Shown one piece after another: positions 1-11,601 of a stretch of 64,000 bases of DNA. The notes below the pieces were generated by a model. The model worked only from the letters and a program-made list of their open reading frames with translations, was not told the DNA's origin and searched no databases. Position numbers and translations under genes: made by a program. How positions within the stretch are numbered: position 1 is the stretch's first letter; every line of letters starts with the position of its first letter. Origin of the DNA: Narthecium ossifragum (Eukaryota > Streptophyta > Magnoliopsida > Dioscoreales > Nartheciaceae); the NCBI GenBank assembly GCA_963920575.1, contig OY986967.1:21469648-21533647 (forward strand), written 5' to 3'.

Positions 1-413
1 AGAGAGATTAAAAAAATGAGAGAGTTCTCATTATTCCCATAATTTGTTTTGAGAGGGAGAGATTGAGAAGGAAGACCTAGGTTTTAGAGGAAGCTTAGGA
101 GAGATTGAGAGAGGGTTGTTCTTGAGTCTTGTATGGTTGGAGGAGAAGAAGAAAGTGGTGCATTGCCTTGTTCTATTGCTTCATTATAGTGAAGACCCGC
201 CGAGCTCCGCTCAATCTGTGGATGTAGCCCATTTGAGGTGAATCACGTAAATCTTTTCTCTTGTATGTGATTGCTTATTGTTGTTCATCTATTTGTAGTT
301 GTGGATCTTCTTTCATTTTCTATACATCAAGAACAAAGTTTCCCGGTAGTTGCTCTTAAGGTGTTTGATAGAATTCCTTAGTGAGTTTTGGTGTTCATAT
401 AGAGTGCTTTATA
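1..413 (+). repeat. 5' LTR of the copia element (partial)
   Basis: Direct repeat of 4647-5059 with scattered substitutions. The 3' end reads TTATA here against TTACA in the other LTR, so the expected terminal CA is lost. The first roughly 108 bases of the LTR lie before the window. Confidence 0.9.
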
Positions 414-415
414 AG

Positions 416-427
416 TGGTATCAGAGC
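416..427 (+). other. Primer-binding site (initiator Met-tRNA)
   Basis: TGGTATCAGAGC lies two bases after the 5' LTR. It is the standard plant LTR-retrotransposon sequence complementary to the 3' end of initiator Met-tRNA, where minus-strand DNA synthesis starts. Confidence 0.93.
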
Positions 428-448
428 TCCGGGTTGGTTTTGTTCACG

Positions 449-3400
449 ATGGCAAGTGAGAAGACATCGGTAGGGAGTATGAAGGTTGAGTTGAATTCAT
501 TTTATGGGAAGATCAATTTCACCCTATGGCAATGGAAGATGAAGAATATGTCGATCCAACAAGATATCCTCATGTGTGTGTTGGGGGAAACATACAAGCC
601 AAAGGATATGGAAGATGAGGAGTGGAAAAGGGCGGATCAAAAAGCTATGAGTTCAATTGAGCTACATTTGTCCAATGAAGTCATGTACAATGTCATGAAA
701 AAGACTTCAGCAAAAGGCACTTGAGAGAAGTTAGAGACTCTCTACATGGGTAAGACACTCTCTAACAAGCTTTTCTTGAAAGATCAATTGCTTAACTTTC
801 GGATGGAAGAAGGTGGAGATGTCATGGAGCACCTAAATGCTTTTAATCGTTGCTTAGGTGATTTGTTAAGAGTGGAGGTGAAATATGAAGAGGAAGACAA
901 GCCGTTGTTGTTGCTTCGCTCGTTGCCGTCATCCTTCAAGCACTTTCGTACCATACTCATGTTTGGAAAATAAACTCTTTGGTTTGAAGAGGTTGTCCAA
1001 GACATCATCTCTCATGTTAAGATGTGCAAGAATACGGGAGAAGATGCAAGAAGTGAAGGACTCTTTGTAAAGAGTTCGGATGGGCACCAAAGCCGCTCAA
1101 ATGAGAAGGCATCAAGTGATCGAGGTGGATCAAAATCAAGATCAAAGTCAAAGAAAGATGTTGAGTGCTTTCATTGTGGAAAGAAGGGCCATTTCAAGAA
1201 GAATTGCTTCAAGCTAAAGGCGGAGATTAAAGAAGGAAAGAAGATCGAGAGCTCAAATGTGGCCGTCATTGCTTCAAAGAGCCATGGAGAGCTTCTATCG
1301 GTATCCTGGGGTAATTTGTCGTCATCTTCTTCTTGGATTCTTGACTCCGGTTGTACTTTTCATATGTGTGCAAATAGGGAATGGTTTGATACATACGAAG
1401 AAAAAGGATGAGGTGAAGTCCTTATGGGCGACAATGCGGCATGCAAAGTTGTAGGCATTGGGACCATAAAGCTCAAGATGAATGATGGCTTGGTTAGATC
1501 TCTTGGAAATGTGAGGCATGTTCTGACTCTCAAGAAGAACTTGATCTCGTTAGGTACTCTTGATGCAAATAGGTACACTTTCAAATCAAGTGAGGGAAAG
1601 ATCAAGATCACCAAAGGCTCGTTAGTGGTGATGAGAGGAGAGAAGCTACCAAACAACTTATATAGACTTTTGGGAAGCGCAATTTTTGGTGGAGCGGCTA
1701 TTTCCATGGATGCAAATGTGGATGAAGATACTATATGGCTATAGCATTTGAGGCTCGACCACATGAGCGAGCGGGCATTGCAAGAGCTACACAAGAGAGG
1801 TTTGTGGCATAGTGTTAACAAGTGCAAATTGGATTTTTGCAAGTCTTGTGTAATGGGAAAGCAAACGCAAGGTTTCATTCAAAATAGCGACGAAAGAGAA
1901 CCGAACAAAGGGAATTTTTGATTACATTCACTCCGATGTTTGGGGGCCGGCACCGACACGATCTCATGGTGGAGCCCGTTACTTCGTTATTTTCTTAGAT
2001 GATTACTCAAGAAAGGTTTGGGTTTACTTCATGCGCGAGAAGTTCGAGGTCTTTGATAAGTTCAAAGAATGGAAGAAGGAGGTGAAAAATCAAACCAGAA
2101 GGAAAATCAAGTACTTGAGAAGTGACAATGGAGAGGAGTATCGAGATGGGCGGTTCTTAATGTTTTGCAAGAATGAGGGCATTATTCGTCACTTTATTGT
2201 GAAGAAGAATCCTCAACAAAATGGTGCCGCCGAAAGAATGAATAGAACCCTTATGGTGAGGGAAAGATGCATGAGAGTTCATGCGGGACTGTCCAAAGGT
2301 TATTGGGTGGAATCCGTTAACCATGCTTGCTATTTGGTTAATCGATCACCATCTATTATTTTGAACTTCAAATGTGCCGAGGAGGTGTGGTCCGAGAAAG
2401 ACATCGATTATTCAGATATCAAGGTTTTCGGATGCAAAGCTTATGCTCTTATTTCTCTTGATGAGAGGAGCAAGTTGAAGCCAAAATCACAAGAATGTAT
2501 TTTCATGGGCTTTGAAAGGGGAGTCAAAGGCTACAAATTATGGGATATGGTAAATAATAATAAGATTATTAGTAGAGATGTCATATTTGATGAGAAGCGC
2601 TTGCCAATGGCTGAAGTCAAAAGTGGTGAAAAGAAAGGTTGTGTTCCTACGGAGAAGTTTGTCGAAATTCCTATTGTTGGAGAAAATGCAAGCAGTCAAC
2701 TTGAGGTTGGTGGGGCATCGGGTGATGTTGAGGTAGAACAACTGGAGGAGGTTCATGCTGAACCTAGCATAGCACAATCTCGTGAAAGAAGGGTCATTAA
2801 GCCTCCTCAACGGCTTGGATGGGATGATGAAGCATGTTATGCTCTTTTGGCGAGTGAAGGGGAACCATCAAGCTTTCAAGAAGCAATGAGAAGCAATGAG
2901 TCACAAGAATGGTTGGGTGTTATGGGAGGTGAGTTGGAATCACTTCATAAGAACTCCGTTTGGGAGTTAGTCCCTAAACCTAAGGACTGAAAGATCATCG
3001 GCTCCAAGTGGGTTTATCAGAAGAAAGAATGTATGCATGAGGAGGCTGCTACATACAAGGCAAGGTTAGTTGCTAAGGGGTTCTCACAAAAGGAAGGCAT
3101 AGATTATGATGAAATCTTTTCTCCAGTGGTCAAGCATACTTCTATTCGAATGATGTTATCACTTGTGGCACACCATGATTTGGAATTTGAATAAATGGAT
3201 ATCAAAATGGCGTTTCTCCATGGTGAATTAGAGAATAAAATCTACTTGGCACAATCGGAGGGATTTGTCGAAGTAGATAAAGAAGACATAGTGTGTAGAT
3301 TGAAGAAGTCTATTTATGGGCTCAAGCAATCACCACGGCAATGGTACATGCATTTTGATTCCTTCATGATCCAAATCGGCTACAAGAGACGTGAGTATGA

Positions 3401-4427
3401 TTGTTTTATCTACTCTCACATATTTGATGATGGTAATATTATATTGTTGACGCTCTATGTGGATGACATGCTCATTGCTTGTCGGGACATGTCAAAGATC
3501 AAAGAACTCAATGGGTTGTTGAGTGGAGAGTTTGAAATGAAGGATCTTGGTGCCGCCAAGAAGATCCTTGGAATGGAGATTAATAGAAATCGGGAAATGA
3601 GAAAGTTGTGGCTCTCTCAAGGAAGATACATCAACAAAGTCCTCGAAAGGTTCAATATGGTTTATGCTAAATCCGTTTCTACTCCATTGGCTTCACATTT
3701 CATTTTGAGTGCAAAGCAAGACCCATCTTCCGAAGCCAAGCTCAAAGAGATGGAGAAGATTCCGTATGCTTGTGCCATCGGGTGTCTAATGTATGCTATG
3801 ATGTGTAAAAAGCCGGATCTTGCTCAAGCATTAAGTGTGGTGTCCAAGTATATGTCAAATCCGGGTAAAGAACAATGGCAAGCCGTCAAGTAGGTTCTTC
3901 GGTATTTGAAAGGCACAAGAAAGTTGGCCATTATGTTTGAAAGAAAGTATGAAGTGGCATGCATCGAAGGCTTTGTTGATTCAGATTATGCGGGAGATTT
4001 GGACAAGCGGCGGTCAACAACTAGGTGTGTGTTTACATGTAGTGGTGGACCAATTAGTTGGAGATCTATGCTACAATTCATGAGTGCATTATCCACTACT
4101 GAAGCGGAGTATATGGCATTGACGGAAGCTTCCAAAGAGGTCGTTTGGTTGTTGGGACTTGTTTGTGAAATGGGCTTGAATCACAACTCAATACTGGTGC
4201 AATGTGATAGTCAAAATGCTATATGTCTTGCTAAGAATCAAGTATTCCATGGAAGGACAAAGCATATTGAGGTAAGGTATCATAGGATACGAGATTGGCT
4301 TAATTCGGGAAAAGTTGTGGTGAAGAAGGTTCACATGGCTGAAAATGCATCCGATTTTCTCACAAAGCTGGTTACCAAGGACAAGTTTGAGCATTGCTTA
4401 AACTTGCTCAATCTCATGGCTTGCTAG
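449..4427 (+). pseudogene. copia gag-pol polyprotein, broken
   Basis: The ATG at 449 opens a gag frame (MASEKTS). Recognisable parts in order are: gag; a CCHC zinc knuckle CFHCGKKGHFKKNC (about 1170-1211); an aspartic protease DSG motif (about 1341); gag-pre-integrase with HMSERAL (about 1760); an integrase core with Asp, Asp and Glu motifs (SDVWG, RSDNGEEY, NGAAER; about 1935-2240); RT with the YVDD box (about 3457); and RNase H (DSDYAGD, STTEAEY; about 3975-4120). I see seven in-frame stops (722, 971, 1409, 1742, 2988, 3192, 3891) and one frameshift at about 1890-1915. Apart from that shift, one frame runs through the whole gene, so decay was mostly by point mutation. Several stops fit C-to-T change at methylated cytosines. 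The protein would copy and integrate the element; this copy cannot. Confidence 0.93.
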
Positions 4428-4525
4428 CCTTGTGAGGCACCTCACCACTTGAGGTGCATTGGAGGTGAGTTGACACTCACCAAGGTGGATGATGATGATC
4501 TCTGGGAGCGATGGTGAAGATCTCG

Positions 4526-4538
4526 CCAAGGTGGAGAT
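4526..4538 (+). other. Polypurine tract of the copia element
   Basis: A purine-rich stretch CCAAGGTGGAGAT abuts the TG that starts the 3' LTR. This is the usual plus-strand primer position in plant copia elements. Confidence 0.85.
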
Positions 4539-5059
4539 TGTTGAAGTTGGCTTAACTTAACCATACCGGGTTGGGTTTGTTATCTGGCCGGGTTTGGGTT
4601 TTAATTGAGTCCACTTGTAGCTCATGTTATATAAGGGCACACTTTAGAGAGATTAAAAAAATAAGAGAGTTCTCATTATTCCCATCATTTGTTTTGAGAG
4701 GGAGAGATTGAGAAGGAAGACCTAGGTTTTAGAGGAAGCTTAGGAGAGATTGAGAGAGGGGTGTTCTTGAGTCTTGTATGATTGGAGGAGAAGAAGAAAG
4801 TGGTGTATTGCCTTGTTCTCTTGCCTCATCATAGTGAAGACCCGTTGAGCTCCGCTCATGTCCGTGGATGTAGCTCATTTGGGGTGAACCATGCAAATCT
4901 TTTCTCTTGTGTGTGATTGCTTGATGTTGTTCATCTATTTGTAGTTGTGGGTCTTCTTTTATTATCTATCAATCAAGAACAAGGTTTTCCGGTAGTTGCT
5001 CTTAAAGTGTTTGATAGAATTCCTTAGTGAGTTTTGGTGTTCACATAGAGTGCTTTACA
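4539..5059 (+). repeat. 3' LTR of the copia element
   Basis: 521 bp, starting TGTTGAAG and ending TTACA (TG...CA). It contains TATATAAGG at about 4628, a plausible TATA box. Its last 413 bases match the start of the window. Confidence 0.93.
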
Positions 5060-5074
5060 CATAATAGATACAGT

Positions 5075-5123
5075 CAGTCGGTTTCCACCGCACATACATG
5101 GTATGTTTGGTGGAAACCGACTG
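5075..5123. repeat. Short near-perfect hairpin
   Basis: The 15-bp arms CAGTCGGTTTCCACC (5075-5089) and GGTGGAAACCGACTG (5109-5123) are perfect reverse complements. Inside them ACATAC (5092-5097) pairs with GTATGT (5101-5106) around a 3-base loop. Only two positions in the whole 49-base structure fail to pair canonically. It starts 15 bases after the copia LTR. Possible identities are a foldback-element end, a minimal MITE or a small-RNA hairpin; I see no target duplication. Confidence 0.8.
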
Positions 5124-5760
5124 ATCATACTTAGATATCATTTTTTTTCTATATATAATTTCTTCTATCTATGAAACCTAACCTAATAACAAAATACAAC
5201 TATAATTATCCAAATTAGATCACTGCACTAACAAACAATAAGTCAAACAAACAAAAAAATAAATAATAAACAACAATAAACAACATGCATGTGAGTGAGA
5301 GATGGGGGCAGGGCAGCGTCCTTCGTCGGCATCTATGGCCGACCAAAATCACTCGATTCGGCCACTCGTGGCCGATTCGAGTGGAATTGGTCAGCCGAAT
5401 CAATTCCACTCGAATCGGCCAGGAGTGGCCGAGTTCTTGTTTTTGTTTTTGTTCGGTCGACCGCCGGCCTTTGAACGACGGACACATGTCTTTATATCGC
5501 CGGTCGTCGACCAGAGATCTCGGAGGTAAAGGATGCGGAGGACATCGGGAGGTAGAGGACGCCGAGGACGTGGTCGCCGACCAGGTCGTCGGGAGGTAGA
5601 GGACGGTGAGGGTAAATTAGGAATATTATGAGAAAAGGCGTGGTGTACGAAGTAAAAACACAGTATTTTCAAAATCAAGTGGGGGTGTACTTAGAAATGG
5701 GATGTTCCTGGTAAAAACGATGGTGTATTTAGAATCACCCATCAAACATATGCACACGCT
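5124..5760. repeat. Gene-free stretch with clustered inverted repeats
   Basis: There is no supported gene. The core is 5351-5420. A perfect 20-bp arm at 5370-5389 pairs with 5401-5420 across an 11-base spacer. The left arm also belongs to an overlapping palindrome at 5351-5382 with one mismatch. The words GGCC, GATTCG and AGTGG recur. ORFs here are by-products of this repetition. 5600-5760 is plain AT-rich 3' flank of the NPF gene. Confidence 0.7.
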
Positions 5761-5781
5761 ACTGAAGGTCTAGCATTGTGT

Positions 5782-7939
5782 CTACCCATGACTTACACTT
5801 TCAGAACCAATTGAAGCTTTGTAATACTTGCACAGGTATCCAAACACAAGAAAACTTATAGAGCTTAGCAGAGCCAGAAACCAATAGTAATCATCTAGCC
5901 GAGATTCCTTTAGATCGTCGGAGAACCAGGTATGATCTTTTCCAGTCAGAGCAGTGACAAGCTCAATGAAAGAGATCAGTGAAGAACTAAGGAAGCCCCC
6001 CACCCCAAAAACAGTGAGATAGAGTGCTATGCCTATAGTCCTCATTGTTGAAGGGACTTGTGTGTAAAAGAACTCCTGCATTCCTACTACTGTGAAAACA
6101 TCTGAAACTCCCAGGAGAATGTACTGCGGTAGTAGCCAGAAAATACTCAGCTGCATTTCCGATGATTGAATGTATACCGGTCCTTTCCTTACACACTCAA
6201 GTCTCTTTGATTCTACTAGTGCAGCAATAACCATGGCCAGTATGGAAAGAAGCATCCCTATCCCAATTCTTTGGAGTACATTGATCCCTTTGTCATTGCC
6301 AGTAATTGCGCGTAAGATAGGAATGATGAGTTTATCATAGAGAGGCATCAGCAATATTATCGATATAGTTATAGAACTTTGAAGTATTGCCGGAGGGATC
6401 ACGAAACTGTTTCCAATTTTGTGCTTCATAGTCATGCCTTGTTTGGTGAAGAAGGTTGTTGGCTGCTGAAAAATGACTGCAAACATGAGTAGACTTAGCC
6501 ATATGGGCAAAAGCTTTAGGATGACCTTTGCTACATCAGGTGGCTCAACTGAATTGCTGGAGATCTGGTCCGAATTCTTCGAATCACTGAAGTCGCTGCG
6601 AAGTGATTTCTCTTGCAACCTGCAGTCAAACATTATACGTAGTATGTCAGGAAGATTTATACCTTCAAGGTTTCAACCCTTCCTATTGGCTTAAGTCTGT
6701 GTAGTAATTGGTGATTTAACATGGTATCAGCGCAGAGATATTGGATTCGAATTCTATTTCCATCAGTTCGCCCCTTTTAACTTAGTATTCACCTGTGTAC
6801 TCATGATCATTCGAGGACAAAAGTGAGCAAGCATGTTCATGTATGATATATGAATTAATAATCCCTTCTCATCAACTTAAGCTGCTGGGATAGTTGGTGC
6901 CGCAAGCATATTGGTATCATATACTAATTTAGCTTAATCATAAACTTACTCAAGCTCCATAGCATCAGAATCTCTTGGTGGCAGACAGATTTTTTGATCC
7001 TTGGTTATTTTTGCAGCTTCCTTCACAGCTTTGATGAAGCTCTCTCTGCGGTTGCTACTGATCTTGAGCTGGTTTCTGACGTAGAAACGAGCACCACAGA
7101 AGAAGCAGGCCACAGAGATGGCCATTGCCACAGTAGGAATAGCAAAACCCAATCCCCAACCAACATTATCTTGGATGTAAGACATGATGGAGTTCCCCAT
7201 GAGACTACCACTGCAAATGCCGAAGTACCACCATTGGAAGAACAAGCTCTTCTTATTCTTCTTATTCTTCTCATCTTCTAAGCCGTAAGGCAAGTCATCG
7301 TCAATCTCCAATTGATCCGCTCCAAATGCTTGAAGGGATGGGTTGTATCCACCCTGCCCTACAGAAATCAAGTAAAGAGGAACTAACAGAGTAGATGATG
7401 GCATCACTGCATACAGTAGTGCCCAGGAAGTCAGTGCCACAAGCCCCTGTCAAATTCAAACAAGAAAAAAAGACGAACAATTCGTAACGAATACCTCTGA
7501 ATCCTATATCAATGATTCGAATTCATGCAAGGGATTTGAAGGATCACCAAGATGTAGAGCAAGGAGGATGCCATGATAGTCGAATAACGGTCCCAGTAAG
7601 AGTCTGCAAGGATGGCACTTAAGAGGGGAAGCATGGAAGTGATGCCGGTCCAGTTGCTCACGGATTTAACAGCTGAGGAGGTGCTCAAGTGCACCACTTC
7701 AGTCAGGTAAGTCACCAAGTTGGAAGCCACTCCTTTGTATGCAAATCTCTCCACACTTGCAACCACTAGAATCATTCATGCAGTACTACTCTCAGATTGA
7801 AAGATGTGAATTTAACGAACAACATGGAAAGTTTCGAATGCGAAGAAGAAGAAGAGAGAGAGAGACAAAGGTTAATTGGATTACCAATGATGAGAATGCA
7901 TGACTTACTAAGACTGGTTGGCCTCTTCTCCAATGCCAT
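5782..7939 (-). CDS. NRT1/PTR family (NPF) transporter, four exons
   Basis: This is a proton-coupled membrane transporter of the major facilitator superfamily. The family carries nitrate, di/tripeptides, hormones and glucosinolates; the substrate cannot be read here, though the sequence looks NPF5-like. Exons on the minus strand are 7939-7885, 7765-7548, 7446-6950 and 6619-5782. All have GT/AG borders and compatible phases, giving 535 residues, slightly short for the family (usually 550-620) because the N-terminus is brief. Visible family features are [34 protein letters not shown], and the terminal membrane block with [10 protein letters not shown] and [11 protein letters not shown]. The first Glu of the ExxER proton-coupling motif is Ala (ASVER). 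I chose the start at 7939 because the paralogue at 35044 keeps this Met and MxLEKR but not the upstream frame. Confidence 0.93.
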
Positions 7940-7986
7940 ATGTGAAATATGTGAAACAGAGAAGAAGAAGCTAAGAATTTGGGCAA

Positions 7987-9000
7987 TAGTTATAGTGAGT
8001 GGAGTTTTGGAGAGAGGCAACTCAATCCAAAAGATGATGATTTGTTAAAGGATCCACTTTCTGTTGCTTTGTTAAAGGAGCCCTCAATTAATGGAATGCC
8101 TATATATTCTATGATGTGAAGGAAACCACTTAAAAAGAAGGCTTCTTTAGCTTCCTTCTTTTCTTGTTGTGGCATGAATCGTATCACAGAACGAAACATG
8201 GCACTTGAGTATTATTTTTATGCTTCTAATAAAACTAAGAATGACAACATTTGGTGGATGGTTGATGACTTGATTCCAATGCATGGGAATGTACCATATC
8301 CCAGCAATTTTACTGTCAACATCTTCCTATTAGCTTAAGCTACTGGTTTAGATAATTAGATTGGTGTGTGTTTGAAGACGATAGAGCGATCGATATAAGT
8401 GCGCAGCTGAGGCAGCATGTATTCACCAGCTTTGTTGCTTGCCGAGGTGGGATACACTGAGCTCACTGACTGTTGGGGAGGTATATGCTGCTGGGCTTTT
8501 CCTTTTCTTCTCCGGATGGTTAACATATATAGAGAGCACTTATTAGGTATAGATGGGCAGAAGACATCATGGCACCATGTGTAGGCCCTCCTAGTATGGC
8601 TCAACTCCTCTACTCTTGGGAAGAGACCCATGATTCCATTTTTAGCATGCTCTTGTGCAGTAAAATACCAATGTGCAGGGTGGGGTCCGTGGGGAAAATT
8701 CTTGAGATGTTTCCATATATTATTCTGATGGTGCTTAAATAAAAATAGAGAGAATCTGATCTTGATAAGGTCAGATGTATACCTAAACAAGTAAGCAACT
8801 ACTTTCGGAGACAAAGGTGAAACTGATCAATAAGAAAGGAACTAAGTCTTTGGAAACTCTTGATGAGTGCTGATAAGCTTTGATCGCCCCATGGCCCGTC
8901 CTTGCTTGTTAATTGGATTCTGGGTAGCGGAGGCCTTGTCTGGCTGGCTCCTTCAGACTTGGATCGATTTGATCAAGAGCTAATCAGCACAGGATTTTGA
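7987..9000. other. Upstream flank of the NPF gene, shared with the second copy
   Basis: No supported gene. Blocks around 8240-8290 and 8380-8990 match 35350-35410 and 35580-36130 upstream of the second NPF copy; for example, both contain GATTCCAATGCATG. The tandem duplication therefore included promoter-side sequence. The 152-codon minus ORF at 8356-8814 is not preserved in the other copy, so I do not call it a gene. Confidence 0.65.
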
Positions 9001-10370
9001 TTGTCAAAATGTTTTGTTTGTGGAATTTTGATAACACAATGTCAGAGAAAACAACTTGGTAGGATAACCATGCATGATTTGGAAGCAAAATTTGGATATG
9101 ATCGCTTACATATATACAAGCTCCTCTTTAGAATTGTCCAGCAATAAATTTGCGATCACGAGAGGTGGGATGGGATGTACACAAATTTTATAGTAATCAA
9201 AGGAAATATATATGTGGAAGTTTGTGAGAAAACGCTTATGAGTTCTTGACGTGACCACAAGAGAGAAATTATTCTGTCGTTGAGATATGCAAACCAATGT
9301 GTCGATTGACCTCGACTTATCATTTACATTTACATCCGTCTCTAATTAAAGATTTATGATGTAAACATCATTATATTTTTTAAATAAATCATGTGGGACG
9401 CTCTAATCACTCAATTTAAAATTATTTAAAAAAAACAAAAATTAATAGATATATAATCTAATAAATATAAAAAAAAAAAATAGAAAATAACATTGAAGTG
9501 TCTTACAAGCCGCCGACCGTCACACTCAACCATGACTGATCTATGAGCCTGATCAGCTAAGCACTCATCCACCATAGCCGGCTCTCTCGTGGACACAATA
9601 CCACCAGTGGATGGACGCAAGGTTGCAGTGCATGTATGTACGTAGACAACATATATACATGCTCTGGGGCCAGGAGTCTCTGGATCTGCGAATCACCATT
9701 CCTTCTAATTAATGCACAAATATAAGACATAATTCCACATTTACAATACTAAAGCATGGCATAGATATCTGTCACTGTAGCAAGTATCAGATCAGCTAAT
9801 CAACATTCTAAAAATGGATTAGGAAGATAATGGTCCTCACATAAGGTCTTGCCTCATGTAGGGCTTAGAATACCTATAGCATTAACATGGGCTTAGATCC
9901 ATCATACATGCTCCCAAGATGTCACTTATGATGGATCCAACGGAGGTCGAAAAATTATGTGAACCCCAAAATACCCTCAATAGGGCATTCTCGCTTGATC
10001 GAGTTCATCGCCTTCATATGCTATAATTTATCCAAGTAATCTTATGATTAATTTTGACAATGGATAATTTTAAAATTTAGAGTTGCTCTCGTCAATTTTT
10101 AAGCCATGTTTGTTTCTCAAGAGTGATGATATTGACGTGAGTAAAAGTTTTAAAATCAGCCATGGTCAAAGTAGGTTATAAGGGTACCAAAAGATAATTT
10201 CAAACGGCAGAGGGGGGATTGAGACAGATATTATTATTTGGAAGGGTATATAGACAAAAATCCCTATAATTTTGTTGTTGGGGATGACTTTGTATTAGCT
10301 TGTAATGTGCATCATGTTCAGACAAATAGCAAAAATAAAAGTTACAATCAAAGGCTCCGGAAGCACAGAT
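9001..10370. other. Intergenic AT-rich DNA, nothing recognised
   Basis: No ORF with family features, no terminal repeats and no RNA gene were seen. Short poly-A and poly-T runs only. Confidence 0.6.
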
Positions 10371-10532
10371 AAGATTCAGCTCAAAGACATAAAAACATTC
10401 TCAACTTGTACCCAAGGAGACAGTACAAACATCAACATGTACATGATTCAGTTCAAATACATGCAAAAGCTCTCAACTTTCTACCCAAGAGACTCCACAA
10501 TAGTATCTACAGATGTACAGGATTCAGGCCAA
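10371..10532. repeat. Tandem repeat of about 75 bp, interrupted by a LINE end
   Basis: Units start near 10371 and 10442. Each contains a GATTCAG-type start and a CTCTCAACT...TACCCAAG core. A third unit begins at 10517 and is broken at about 10533 by a poly-T/LINE fragment; it resumes at about 10980 (GCTCTCAATTGTTACCAAG). It lies just 3' of the second NPF copy. Confidence 0.65.
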
Positions 10533-10980
10533 ACTTTTTTTTTGTTGATTTTCAAAGGCTAAAATCCTACGACATCAAACTATCCAAGTCATTCATGCCA
10601 TCATCTGGAACCCAGTTAAACTGAGTTCCACGTCGACGACACCATCTCGCAATCCCATCAGCCCTAGCATTATAAGATCTAGGAAAATGCAAAAACAAAA
10701 GCTGACTCAAAAAACAAGGCCTCCTTCCAAATATTCCTCGTTGTTGGCATAACCTCCGTCGGCCAAACTCGAAAACCCTTCACAATATGCACCACCATCA
10801 TCGAGTCCGACATAAGAACAACCTTGATTAGTCACTATGCTCTGCAAAACCTCAACCCTATCTCAATAGCCAACATCTCAGTGTATAAAGCAGAGCTTGC
10901 GTCAATTGGCGTTCCCATGGCCCAAATCACATTATCCTGCGCATCCACTCACACAACACTGACCGTTGCCTCCCTTAAGA
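10533..10980 (-). mobile_element. LINE 3' end remnant (RNase H part)
   Basis: On the minus strand the frame reads like the RNase H-like tail of a plant L1-type LINE: VWVDAQDN, SALYTEMLAIE and VVLMSDS. It has in-frame stops. It ends in a poly-A tract seen as poly-T at 10533-10541. It is 5'-truncated, as usual for target-primed insertion, and lies inside the 75-bp tandem repeat. Target duplication is unclear. Confidence 0.7.
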
Positions 10981-11040
10981 CATGAAAAGGCTCTCAATTG
11001 TTACCAAGAATAATATACAAATATGCACATATCTATAGGC

Positions 11041-11319
11041 CTATTGTTGAATTCTAGCATTGCCTACTTGTGACTTGCATTTTCATATCAATCCATTGAA
11101 GCTTAGTAATACTTGCATAGATATACAAACACGAGAAAACCTATAGAGCTTAGTAGAGCCAGAAACCAATAGTAGTTGTCTAGCTGTGATTCCTTCATAT
11201 CGTCGGAGAACAAGGTGTGATCTTTTCCACTCACTCACAATGGAAGAGATTAGTGAAGAACTAAGGAAGCCCCCCATCCCATAAACATTGAGATTGAGTG
11301 CTATGCCTACAGTCTTCAT
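11041..11319 (-). pseudogene. NPF pseudogene, 3' part of last exon
   Basis: The minus-strand translation ([22 protein letters not shown]) matches the C-terminal membrane block of the intact NPF gene, then shifts frame. Homology continues past the stop into the 3' flank (CTAGCATTG). The upstream remainder of this exon is at 33172 and beyond: the two pieces join at TACAGTCTTCAT, present once at each side as the target duplication of the LINE insertion. Confidence 0.92.
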
Positions 11320-11601
11320 AGTTTTTTTATTAATTCAACCCGAAGGTTATTGTTACATCAACAAGTCTAATATCACAATGCCGTCCTCTAGAGTCCACCT
11401 AAATGGTGCTCTGGACCGACAACATCATCTCGCAAGACCATCCGCCATGGCATTAAAATGTCAAGGGATGTGCAGAAAAACAACTGAATCAAAACAAAGG
11501 ACCTTAGACCAAATACTTCTCGCCAAAAACTCCACTACTGCTGGCCATAATATGAAACCATTAATGATATCTACTATGCCTTGCGAGTCCGACTCCACCA
11601 T
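11320..11601 (-). pseudogene. LINE ORF2 C-terminus, RNase H-like domain
   Basis: The minus-strand reading contains VMVESDSQGIV, VVEFLARSIW and HIPRHFNAMADGLAR. These are the catalytic-Asp strand and terminal helix typical of the RNase H domain of plant L1 LINEs. The frame ends in an A-rich tail next to the target duplication. It is cut upstream, at 11601, by the start of a CACTA element. Confidence 0.85.

Larger units (their letters stand above)
1..5059 (+). mobile_element. Ty1/copia LTR retrotransposon, decayed, 5' end cut by window
   Basis: Two direct repeats bound this element: 1-413 matches 4647-5059, so the first bases of the 5' LTR lie outside the window. A primer-binding site, a gag-pol reading frame and a polypurine tract occur in canonical order. 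The domain order protease, integrase, RT, RNase H is diagnostic of Ty1/copia. The RT motif and gag-pre-integrase style resemble Tnt1/Tork-type elements, but that lineage call is tentative. Many in-frame stops show the copy is not autonomous. A target duplication cannot be tested because the left flank is missing; the right flank begins CATAA. Confidence 0.95.

Noticed and set aside
416..427. Possible tRNA gene
   Set aside because: Only the 12-base primer-binding complement of Met-tRNA is present, with no cloverleaf. The same holds at 24304-24315. No tRNA or rRNA gene was seen in the window.
5285..5678. Overlapping ORFs over the inverted repeats
   Set aside because: Open frames arise from the GGCCGATTCG repetition; no conserved motif.
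8356..8814. 152-codon minus ORF upstream of the NPF gene
   Set aside because: The duplicated flank at 35.6-35.9 kb does not keep this frame, so coding is unlikely.
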